DNA of 6,388 nt from Acidimicrobiia bacterium. Lineage in GTDB: Bacteria > Actinomycetota > Acidimicrobiia > Acidimicrobiales > AC-14. This document shows positions 1 through 6,388 of the stretch, piece by piece; position 1 is the first letter of the stretch, and each line of letters starts with the position of its first letter. The notes beneath the pieces were generated by a model. The model saw only the letters and a program-made list of their open reading frames with translations. It was not told where the DNA came from and did not search any database. The position numbers were made by a program, and so were the translations under genes. The DNA is taken from the NCBI GenBank assembly GCA_019243595.1, contig JAFAUA010000193.1, forward strand, positions 1 to 6,388, in the 5' to 3' direction.

Positions 1-322
1 CGAAGCTGTGGCCGACGAGCATCACCGGCGGCCCGAGACGCTGACAGATCTGGGCCATGTCGATCATGAACATCGGCCAGCTGGGCCCGGCCTCGGGCAG
101 GCGCCCGCTGTCACCGTGGCCGCGCACATCGACGGCGACCGCGAAACGGTCGAGCTCGTCGACGATGCGCGGCGCCAGCCCGTCCCACATGCGGCCGTGG
201 TCCCACCCGCCGTGGATGAGCAGCACCGGCGGCCTGGACGGGTCGCCCCACTCCCAGGTGCGGATGCTGGTGCGGCCGAGATCGGCGAAGGTCGCCCGGT
301 GCGGCTCCGGGAGGTCGAGCAC
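1..322 (-). CDS. alpha/beta hydrolase (partial, C-terminus beyond window)
   Basis: This is the N-terminal 107 residues of an alpha/beta-hydrolase fold enzyme; the rest lies past the window edge. Seen in the sequence: a first strand ending VLLIHGG (the HGG oxyanion-hole motif), then WDHGRMWD, then AVDVRGHGDSGR (the typical strand-4 region), and finally MLVGHSF, the start of a GxSxG nucleophile elbow whose serine is about residue 106. The family includes esterases, epoxide hydrolases, haloalkane dehalogenases and thioesterases, and the visible part does not decide among them. I chose the GTG at 322 because it begins 7 nt after the stop of the upstream acyl-CoA dehydrogenase and gives a normal-length lead-in to the first strand. 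No good ribosome binding site is visible, so translation may depend on coupling to the upstream gene. The tight spacing suggests one transcript, which makes a role in acyl-ester or lipid catabolism a reasonable but unproven guess. Confidence 0.88.
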   Translation of the reverse strand, partial: MLDLPEPHRATFADLGRTSIRTWEWGDPSRPPVLLIHGGWDHGRMWDGLAPRIVDELDRFAVAVDVRGHGDSGRLPEAGPSWPMFMIDMAQICQRLGPPVMLVGHSF

Positions 323-329
323 TAGGTGG

Positions 330-1562
330 TCAGAGCGTGAGGTCGCCCAGCGCCGGCTGCAGCGAGCCATGGTCCTGGCAGGCCGAGATGACGTTGCGAG
401 CGATCGTCTGCTGGTGGATCTCGTCGGCGCCGTCGGCGAAGCGCGCCCAGCGGGCCTGCTTCAGCATGTCGGCGAGCGGAGTGTCGGTGGAGTAGCCGAG
501 GGCGCCGTGCACCTGGATGGCCCGGTCGATGGTCTTCCAGAGGCTCTGGGCCACGTGGTGCTTGGCGAACGAGACCTCCTGCTTGAACGGCAGGCCGTTC
601 TCGATCTTGTAGGCGGCGTGCAGGACCATCAGCTTCGAGCTGTAGAGCTCCATGGCCGAGTCGGCCATCATCCACTGGATCGCCTGCTTGTCGGCGAGCA
701 GCGAGCCGTGCGAGTAGCGGTTGAGGGCCCGGTCGACGAGCATCTCGAGCGCCAACTCCGTCTGGCCGATCCACCGCATGCAGTGGGCGAGGCGCGCCGG
801 CCCGAGACGGACCTGGCCGAGCTTGTGGCCACCACCGCGCTCGCCGAGCATGCTGTCGGCGGGGACGCGGATGTCGGTGAGGCGGATCTCGCAGTGGTTG
901 TGGCCGCCCGACATCGTCTCGACGTCGCGGACGACCTCCCAGCCGGGCGTGTTGGTGTCGACGATGAAGGCCGAGTTGCGGGCCTGGGGCGGGTCGGCGT
1001 CGGGATCGGTCTTGGCGATGACGATGGCGAACGCCGCGCCGCGGGCTCCGGAGATGAACCATTTGTGGCCGTTGATCACCCAGTCGCCGGTGGCCGAGTC
1101 CTGCTCGGCGTGGGTCTGGATGAGCGTGGGGTCGGAGCCCGCGACCTCGGGCTCGGTCATGGCGAAGCAGCTGCGCTTGACGCCCTCACACAGCGGGCGC
1201 AGGTACTTCTCCTTCTGCTCGTCGGTGGCGAAGTGAAGGAGCGTGTGCATGTTGCCCTCGTCGGGGGCCTGGCAGTTGAGGAGGAACGGTCCCATGCGCG
1301 AGCGGGCGGCCTCGGCGGACACGCTGGCCATGCCGACCGGTCCCAGGCCCAGGCCGCCCCATTCCTTGGGCATGTGTGGCAGCCAGAGCTCCCAGTCCTT
1401 GGCCTTCTGGCGCATCTCGATGATCATCTCGATCAGCGCCTTGCGGTCGTTGCCGGCCTCCTCGAGCTTCTGCTCGGCGGGCCTCACCTCACCCTCGACG
1501 AACTCGCGGACCCGGCGGCGGATCTCTTCGATGTCGGGCGGCAGCGTGAAGTCAATGGCCAT
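330..1562 (-). CDS. acyl-CoA dehydrogenase, ACAD10/11-like (FadE type)
   Basis: A 410-residue FAD-dependent acyl-CoA dehydrogenase that would oxidise an acyl-CoA to the 2,3-enoyl-CoA and pass electrons to an electron-transfer flavoprotein. The protein shows the alpha-helical N-domain (about 1-125), the flavin/substrate signature FAMTEPEVAGSDPT (133-146), the beta-domain with WVINGHKWFISGA (161-173), and the C-terminal helical domain with VHGALGYSTDTPL (351-363) and FADGADEIHQQTIARNV (375-391). The signature spacing TEPxVAxSD resembles the ACAD10/11 group rather than the short- and medium-chain enzymes. The residue aligned by eye with the catalytic Glu of medium-chain enzymes (their YEG motif) is Asp377, in FADG. 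I chose the ATG at 1562, giving MAIDFTLPPDIEEIRRRVREF, because the longer open frame to 1745 adds 61 unrelated residues and runs through the divergent gene. The gene is first in a unit with the hydrolase, and a TAGTCT box lies 8 nt before its ATG. Chain-length preference is unknown. Confidence 0.95.
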   Translation of the reverse strand: MAIDFTLPPDIEEIRRRVREFVEGEVRPAEQKLEEAGNDRKALIEMIIEMRQKAKDWELWLPHMPKEWGGLGLGPVGMASVSAEAARSRMGPFLLNCQAPDEGNMHTLLHFATDEQKEKYLRPLCEGVKRSCFAMTEPEVAGSDPTLIQTHAEQDSATGDWVINGHKWFISGARGAAFAIVIAKTDPDADPPQARNSAFIVDTNTPGWEVVRDVETMSGGHNHCEIRLTDIRVPADSMLGERGGGHKLGQVRLGPARLAHCMRWIGQTELALEMLVDRALNRYSHGSLLADKQAIQWMMADSAMELYSSKLMVLHAAYKIENGLPFKQEVSFAKHHVAQSLWKTIDRAIQVHGALGYSTDTPLADMLKQARWARFADGADEIHQQTIARNVISACQDHGSLQPALGDLTL

Positions 1563-1570
1563 GAGTCGCG

Positions 1571-1576
1571 AGACTA
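1571..1576 (-). promoter_or_regulatory. candidate -10 box (TAGTCT) of the acyl-CoA dehydrogenase gene
   Basis: On the minus strand TAGTCT fits the TANNNT consensus and ends 8 nt before the ATG at 1562, so transcription would begin within a couple of bases of the start codon. There is no Shine-Dalgarno sequence in this space, consistent with a leaderless message. The box sits inside a small inverted repeat, AGTC-GCGA-GACT (1564-1575), and abuts the AGGTGG that may serve the divergent gene. No clear -35 is visible. The match is short and could be chance. Confidence 0.4.
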
Positions 1577-1583
1577 GGTGGCG

Positions 1584-1772
1584 ATGGATCCGATCGTCCG
1601 GGACGCGCTCGAGGTGCTCCTGGTCGTCGCTGTCGGCGGCATTCTCTGGTCGGCGGTCTGGCGCGTGCGCCGCGGCGAGGTAACCGTCGCCCGGTGCGCG
1701 GCGTGCGGACGGACCTCCTCGCGCGCGTACGAAGCGTGTCCGCACTGCGGCGCGTCGATGCCCAACCGATGA
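1584..1772 (+). CDS. small single-helix membrane protein with C-terminal zinc ribbon
   Basis: A 62-residue protein that I cannot assign to a named family. Residues 8-26 (ALEVLLVVAVGGILWSAVW) form one hydrophobic helix. The basic stretch RVRR (27-30) follows, which by the positive-inside rule places the C-terminus in the cytoplasm. The tail carries two knuckles, CAAC (38-41) and CPHC (52-55), giving CxxC-x10-CxxC, a zinc-ribbon arrangement. The paired cysteines are the main reason to believe this is a real gene. I prefer the ATG at 1584, because AGGTGG (1576-1581) lies just upstream as a possible ribosome binding site; a GTG at 1578 would add two residues. The stop overlaps the next gene's start as ATGA (1769-1772), so the two are probably translated together. 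The start is only 21 bp from the divergent acyl-CoA dehydrogenase start. Function is unknown: an anchor or adaptor for the SMP-30-like protein is possible but is inference. Confidence 0.72.
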   Translation: MDPIVRDALEVLLVVAVGGILWSAVWRVRRGEVTVARCAACGRTSSRAYEACPHCGASMPNR

Positions 1773-2659
1773 AGGCCGAGGTCGTCGTCGACGGGATCCG
1801 GTTCGGCGAAGGTCCGGTGTGGTGCGCGGGGTCTTCGTCGTTGGTGGTGACGAGCGTGTGCGACGGGGTCCTCTGGCGGGTGGACGTGCCGGCGGGTCGC
1901 AAGTCGTTGCTGGCCGACGTCGGCGGGGGCGCGAACGCGGCCGCGCCGTGCGCCGACGGCGGGTTCCTCGTTACCCAGAACGGCGGCCTGGACTTCTCCA
2001 AGTTCCCGATCTGGGGGTCGTCGACGCCGCCCGAGCCCCGGCACGCCACGCCGGGGATCCAGCGGGTGGCGCCCGATGGGTCTGTCTCCTATGTGGCCGA
2101 CGTCGGCTTCCACGCGCCCAACGACTTGTCGGTCGGGCCGAGCGGGGACCTCTTCTTCACCGATCCCGGGCACTATCCACCGCCCGAGCCACCGATCGGG
2201 CGGGTGATGGTGCTCCACGCCGACGGATCGGTTGACGAGTTCGCCCGCGACTTCTGGTTCTGCAACGGCATCGCCTTCACGCCCGCGGGCGAGGTGGTCG
2301 TCGTCGAGCGCACCGGCCTGCAGAAGGTGCACGCCGACGGCTCTCGGGAGTGGGTGATCGAGAACCTGGGTCCTGGCGGTAGTGACGGCTTCTGCCTCGA
2401 CGCCGACGGCCGCTACTACGCGTGCGCCACGGTTGAGCACGGGGTTCGGGTCGTCGAGCCGGACGGGACCGTCGTCGACTTCCTCGAGATCCCCGGCAAG
2501 GGCGTCACGACCAACTGCTGCTTCGGCGGCGCCGACGGGCGCACGTTGTTCGCCACCGACGCCTTGCCCGGGAACGTGGTGGCGTGGGAGGGCCTGCCGA
2601 CGCCCGGGCTGCCGGTGGGGGCCTTTCCCTTTAGGGCGCCTACGGCGTCTACGGCCTGA
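1769..2659 (+). CDS. SMP-30/gluconolactonase/LRE family beta-propeller protein
   Basis: A 296-residue six-bladed beta-propeller of the SMP-30 family, metal-dependent enzymes that include gluconolactonases and other lactonases; some members have no known activity. Seen in the sequence: the family opening GIRFGEGPVW (9-18) with Glu14; HAPNDLSVGPSGDLFFTDPG (115-134) with Asn118; FCNGIAFTPAGEVVVVE (164-180) with Asn166; and GGSDGFCLDADGRYYACA (203-220) with Asp206. By comparison with human SMP-30, Glu14, Asn166 and Asp206 match the divalent-metal ligands and Asn118 a substrate-contact position, so the protein should be catalytically competent. I see no signal peptide. The ATG at 1769 overlaps the preceding stop by 4 bp and directly precedes the conserved N-terminus; the longer frame from 1694 is a shadow of the zinc-ribbon gene. 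The last codons overlap the convergent SDR gene by 11 bp. The substrate is not predictable here, and 'lactonase' is only a family-level label. Confidence 0.93.
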   Translation: MKAEVVVDGIRFGEGPVWCAGSSSLVVTSVCDGVLWRVDVPAGRKSLLADVGGGANAAAPCADGGFLVTQNGGLDFSKFPIWGSSTPPEPRHATPGIQRVAPDGSVSYVADVGFHAPNDLSVGPSGDLFFTDPGHYPPPEPPIGRVMVLHADGSVDEFARDFWFCNGIAFTPAGEVVVVERTGLQKVHADGSREWVIENLGPGGSDGFCLDADGRYYACATVEHGVRVVEPDGTVVDFLEIPGKGVTTNCCFGGADGRTLFATDALPGNVVAWEGLPTPGLPVGAFPFRAPTASTA

Positions 2660-3392
2660 CGAGCATCCCGCCGTCGACAACGAGGACCTCGCCCGTGACC
2701 CAGGACGCGGCGTCGCTGGCGAGGAACAGGGCCGCGGGGGCGATGTCCTCGGGGACACCGAGGCGCTTGAGGGGGATCATGTTGGCGACCGCCTCTTCGC
2801 CGGACTCGTAGAGGGCCTTGGCGAAGTCGGTCTTCACCAGCCCGGGGGCGATGGCGTTGACGCGGACGTTGGGCGAAAGCTCGGCGGCCAGGTGCTTGGT
2901 GAGGTAGATCACCGCCGCCTTGGTGGTGTCGTAGACGCCGATGAAGCTGCCGTAGTGCATGCCTCCGATGGAGGCGATGTTGATGACGTTGCCGCCGTGC
3001 TCCTGCATCCACCGCTTGTAGGCGAGCTGGCTCCACACGAGCAGACCCCGGACGTTGACCTGGAAGGTCTTGTCATAGCGAGGCAGGTCGACGTCGATGG
3101 CCTTGCCGAAGTGGGGGTTGGTGGCGGCGTTGTTGACGAGGACGTCGAGGGAGCCGAAGCGCTCGATGGTGGCGTCGACCGCGGCCTCGGCCTGCTCGGG
3201 CTCGCCGGCATTGGCCGCGACCACGTCGACCTCGCCGTCGATCTCGGCCGCCGCCTTCTCGAGCTGGTCCTGCTTGCGCGAGCTGAGCATCACCTTGGCG
3301 CCGGATTCGGCCATGGCCTTGGCGATTGCGAAGCCGATCCCCTTGGAGGCGCCGGTGACGAGTGCGGTCTTGCCGTCGAGTCGCAGGTCCAT
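2649..3392 (-). CDS. SDR family NAD(P)-dependent oxidoreductase
   Basis: A 247-residue classical short-chain dehydrogenase/reductase, close to the usual 250. Motifs in order: the dinucleotide-binding TGASKGIG (13-20), [10 protein letters not shown] (87-96), the active-site Asn113 in VNVRG, the catalytic Ser141 in INIASIGG, Tyr154 and Lys158 in YDTTK, the PG of [10 protein letters not shown] (181-190), and the C-terminal [11 protein letters not shown] (232-242). All four tetrad residues (Asn, Ser, Tyr, Lys) are present, so it should be active. The [10 protein letters not shown] segment resembles DHRS4-like SDRs, but substrate class cannot be read from sequence. Ser38-Arg39 at the end of the second strand (MLSSRK) tends to favour NADP(H), which is a weak prediction. 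The start at 3392 gives the standard short lead before the Rossmann motif. There is no Shine-Dalgarno sequence, but a TAGAGT box lies 9 nt upstream. The stop codon lies within the 3' end of the convergent SMP-30 gene, and no terminator is visible between them. Confidence 0.96.
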   Translation of the reverse strand: MDLRLDGKTALVTGASKGIGFAIAKAMAESGAKVMLSSRKQDQLEKAAAEIDGEVDVVAANAGEPEQAEAAVDATIERFGSLDVLVNNAATNPHFGKAIDVDLPRYDKTFQVNVRGLLVWSQLAYKRWMQEHGGNVINIASIGGMHYGSFIGVYDTTKAAVIYLTKHLAAELSPNVRVNAIAPGLVKTDFAKALYESGEEAVANMIPLKRLGVPEDIAPAALFLASDAASWVTGEVLVVDGGMLVRP

Positions 3393-3401
3393 AGTCGGCG
3401 G

Positions 3402-3407
3402 ACTCTA
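3402..3407 (-). promoter_or_regulatory. candidate -10 box (TAGAGT) of the SDR gene
   Basis: On the minus strand TAGAGT (TANNNT) ends 9 nt before the ATG at 3392, predicting a start of transcription at or just before the start codon. The intervening CCGCCGACT has no Shine-Dalgarno element. Spacing matches the boxes at 1571-1576 and 6316-6321, which strengthens each call. No convincing -35 hexamer is visible 16-18 nt upstream. Confidence 0.4.
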
Positions 3408-3434
3408 CGCCCGACCTCGCCTCGGACGCGACTC

Positions 3435-3480
3435 GACCCCGAGTAACCGTCCGGCCGAAGCCTTCTTGCTGCTCGGGGTC
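3435..3480. repeat. inverted repeat (9-bp perfect arms) with nested hairpin
   Basis: GACCCCGAG (3435-3443) is the exact reverse complement of CTCGGGGTC (3472-3480). In RNA the stem could extend by a G-U and an A-U pair. The 28-nt loop contains a second small stem, GGC-CGAA-GCC (3453-3462). Neither strand has a T-run after the stem, so it does not look like a Rho-independent terminator. It could be part of a structured RNA or a protein-binding palindrome. A 9-bp G/C-rich stem is more than expected by chance at this spacing, but not decisive. Confidence 0.5.
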
Positions 3481-3505
3481 AGAGCCAGTCGGCCTCGCTC
3501 CGCTT

Positions 3506-3531
3506 GCTGCAACACCTTGCGGTGCGACAGC
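3506..3531. repeat. two-tier hairpin, GCTG-CAA-CACC-TTGC-GGTG-CGA-CAGC
   Basis: The outer 4-bp arms GCTG/CAGC (3506-3509, 3528-3531) and inner 4-bp arms CACC/GGTG (3513-3516, 3521-3524) are nested around a 3x3 internal loop and a TTGC loop. It lies 25 bp after the larger inverted repeat. Each stem is short, so the value is mainly in its being next to another structured element in the same gap. Confidence 0.3.
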
Positions 3532-3678
3532 TACGTCTCGAGTCCTCACCCGAAACTTCCACCAGCTACCGCTTCCGGTTTCCGCCTTTCGGCTTCTTCC
3601 TTCTTCGGCCTTGCCGGCTTCCGCTTTGGGCTGTCAGGAGTATCGGCGAGAACGCTTGTGGAAGTAAAGAGGAACAAC

Positions 3679-3699
3679 CTGAGGATTTCAGAATTTTTT
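3679..3699 (+). terminator. weak terminator-like stem with T6 run
   Basis: CTGAG-GAT-TTCAG (3679-3691) can form a 5-bp stem (one G-U pair) with a 3-base loop, followed by AA and six T residues (3694-3699). The stem is short and A/U-containing, so any termination would be weak. It points along the plus strand and ends 30 bp before the DUF255 start, so it could end a short transcript made in the gap. It could equally be an A/T-rich promoter region. Confidence 0.2.
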
Positions 3700-3729
3700 C
3701 GGGGGATTACGGCGGGTAGAACGGCCTGC

Positions 3730-5745
<2,016 letters not shown>

Positions 5746-6315
5746 GGGCTTCCAGCCGCGCTGCAGCGAGCGGGACGGCTCGTCGGGCCGCGCATAGCCG
5801 ACGGCGACCGCACCGACGGGCTTGTAGCTGCCGGGCACACCGAAGGCGGCCCGGAACCGGTCGTGCTCGGCGACGGCGAAGAACAGGGCGCCCAGCCCCG
5901 CGTCGACGGCAGTCAGCACCATCAACAACGAAGCGAAGCCGGCGTCGATGTCCCAGTAGGCGACCGGCCAGCGCGTCTCGCTGCGGTCGGCCCAGCCCTT
6001 GTCGGCCTCCGCGTAGCGGTCGAGATAGGCGTCCTTGTGCGACAGGGCCACGATCAAGAGGGGTGCCTCGAACAGCCCTTGCCAGCGAAACCCGGCACGC
6101 GCCTCGGCGGATGCGAATGTGGCCGACCAGAAGCGCGACGTCTCCTCCGCCCCCTCGAGCACGACGAACGCCCATCCTTGCGTGAAGCCCGCCGACGGTG
6201 CACGCAGGCCGTTGGCGACGATGCGGTCGACGAGGTCGCGTGGCAGCGGCCGGGAATCGAAGTTGCGCACCATGCGTCGCCGTCGCACAACGTCCTGGAA
6301 CTCCATCGAGCATCC

Positions 6316-6321
6316 ACCATA
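6316..6321 (-). promoter_or_regulatory. candidate -10 box (TATGGT) of the nitroreductase gene
   Basis: On the minus strand TATGGT (TANNNT) ends 9 nt before the ATG at 6306, the same spacing as the SDR gene's box. The spacer GGATGCTCG is a poor Shine-Dalgarno match at this distance, so a nearly leaderless transcript is predicted. There is no clear -35. Confidence 0.4.
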
Positions 6322-6342
6322 CGGACGCGCGGCTGCTCCACC

Positions 6343-6388
6343 ATGGTGTCGATGGCGACCATCCTCCGTCAGCGGGTCGCAGAAGTTG
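6343..6388 (+). CDS. possible start of a plus-strand gene (partial, 15 codons visible)
   Basis: From the ATG at 6343 the frame reads MVSMATILRQRVAEV and is still open at the window end; a second ATG at 6352 would give MATILRQRVAEV. Eleven of the fifteen third positions are G or C, as in the other genes. It would be divergent from the nitroreductase, 36 bp from its start, like the tight divergent pair near 1562/1584. The amphipathic LRQRVAEV resembles the first helix of many enzymes, including acyl-CoA synthetases, but 15 residues cannot support a family. No ribosome binding site or TANNNT box at the right distance is seen. The alternative is that this is intergenic DNA or the tail of a minus-strand gene ending at a TGA near 6371. 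Confidence 0.3.
   Translation, partial: MVSMATILRQRVAEV

Larger units (their letters stand above)
3393..3729. other. 337-bp non-coding gap, pyrimidine-rich on plus strand
   Basis: This is the only stretch over 300 bases without a supported gene. It lies between the divergent SDR and DUF255 genes. The SDR-proximal part carries the candidate SDR promoter and two inverted repeats (3435-3480, 3506-3531). Positions about 3551-3630 are strongly pyrimidine-biased on the plus strand, with many degenerate TTCCG/TTCGG/CTTCTTCC units. Positions 3655-3700 are the most A/T-rich part of the window and include a T6 run. Open frames cross the gap in several phases, but none has the G/C-ending codon bias of the neighbours or a recognisable motif. 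I found no tRNA-like T-arm or anticodon arm and no riboswitch I recognise. It may hold a promoter with a long leader, a small RNA, or the remains of a decayed gene. Confidence 0.6.

Noticed and set aside
57..1577. Long plus-strand open frame of 506 codons antisense to the hydrolase and acyl-CoA dehydrogenase
   Set aside because: It is the mirror of two genes with clear family motifs. Its translation is low-complexity Val/Gly/Leu/Arg with no motif, as expected from antisense of high-GC coding DNA.
1574..2758. Minus-strand 394-codon frame across the zinc-ribbon and SMP-30 genes
   Set aside because: Antisense shadow rich in Arg/Pro/Gly. The plus strand holds conserved SMP-30 ligands and the CxxC pairs.
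2382..3446. Plus-strand 354-codon frame overlapping SMP-30 and antisense to the SDR gene
   Set aside because: Starts inside SMP-30 in another frame, with no recognisable domain. The SDR tetrad on the other strand explains the region.
3481..3580. tRNA-like look of the region around CTCGAGTCC
   Set aside because: No TTCRANY T-loop with pairing arms, no anticodon stem and no matching 7-bp acceptor stem on either strand.
3504..3719. Plus-strand 71-codon frame in the gap starting at a TTG
   Set aside because: No motif, no Shine-Dalgarno sequence, and codon use unlike the neighbours; it probably reflects chance openness in pyrimidine-rich DNA.
3717..3722. TAGAAC as a -10 box for the DUF255 gene
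   Set aside because: The last base is C, not the T of TANNNT, and no -35 is visible. It is mentioned in a finding but not listed as a feature.
6054..6362. Minus-strand 102-codon frame overlapping the nitroreductase start
   Set aside because: Out-of-frame shadow of the nitroreductase with no recognisable motif.

Overview
This window looks like ordinary chromosomal DNA from a high-GC actinobacterium. Coding regions have strongly G/C-biased third codon positions. Most genes lack a clear Shine-Dalgarno sequence. Three of them have a TANNNT box 8-9 nt before the ATG, which is the signature of leaderless or near-leaderless actinobacterial transcripts. A lone FadE-type acyl-CoA dehydrogenase, an SDR oxidoreductase and a small nitroreductase would fit Acidimicrobiia or a mycobacteria-like lineage, but this placement is inference.

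Layout. Positions 1-1562 (minus strand) hold a two-gene unit: an acyl-CoA dehydrogenase of the ACAD10/11-like type, followed 7 nt later by an alpha/beta hydrolase cut off by the window edge at its nucleophile elbow. Divergent from it, and only 21 bp away, is a plus-strand pair at 1584-2659. This pair is a 62-residue one-helix membrane protein with a zinc ribbon, joined by an ATGA stop/start overlap to an SMP-30/gluconolactonase-type beta-propeller. The propeller gene runs tail-to-tail into a minus-strand SDR oxidoreductase (2649-3392), with an 11-bp overlap of coding ends.

Positions 3393-3729 form the only long non-coding stretch. It is pyrimidine-rich, compositionally unlike the genes, and carries two inverted repeats plus a weak terminator-like element. 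It precedes a large plus-strand gene (3730-5745) for a thioredoxin-domain/DUF255 protein of the YyaL/SPATA20 family. That gene overlaps its convergent neighbour, a minus-strand nitroreductase (5713-6306), by 33 bp, and an exact 15-bp tandem duplication sits at this junction. A plus-strand reading frame opening at 6343 may be the start of another gene, cut by the window end.

Functionally, the acyl-CoA dehydrogenase and hydrolase could serve acyl-CoA or related lipid catabolism. The SMP-30 protein, SDR and nitroreductase are generic metabolic enzymes whose substrates cannot be read from the sequence. I see no defence system, mobile element, CRISPR array, tRNA or rRNA. The points most worth a second look are the zinc-ribbon/SMP-30 pair, the structured gap, the coding duplication in the convergent overlap, and the compact leaderless architecture.
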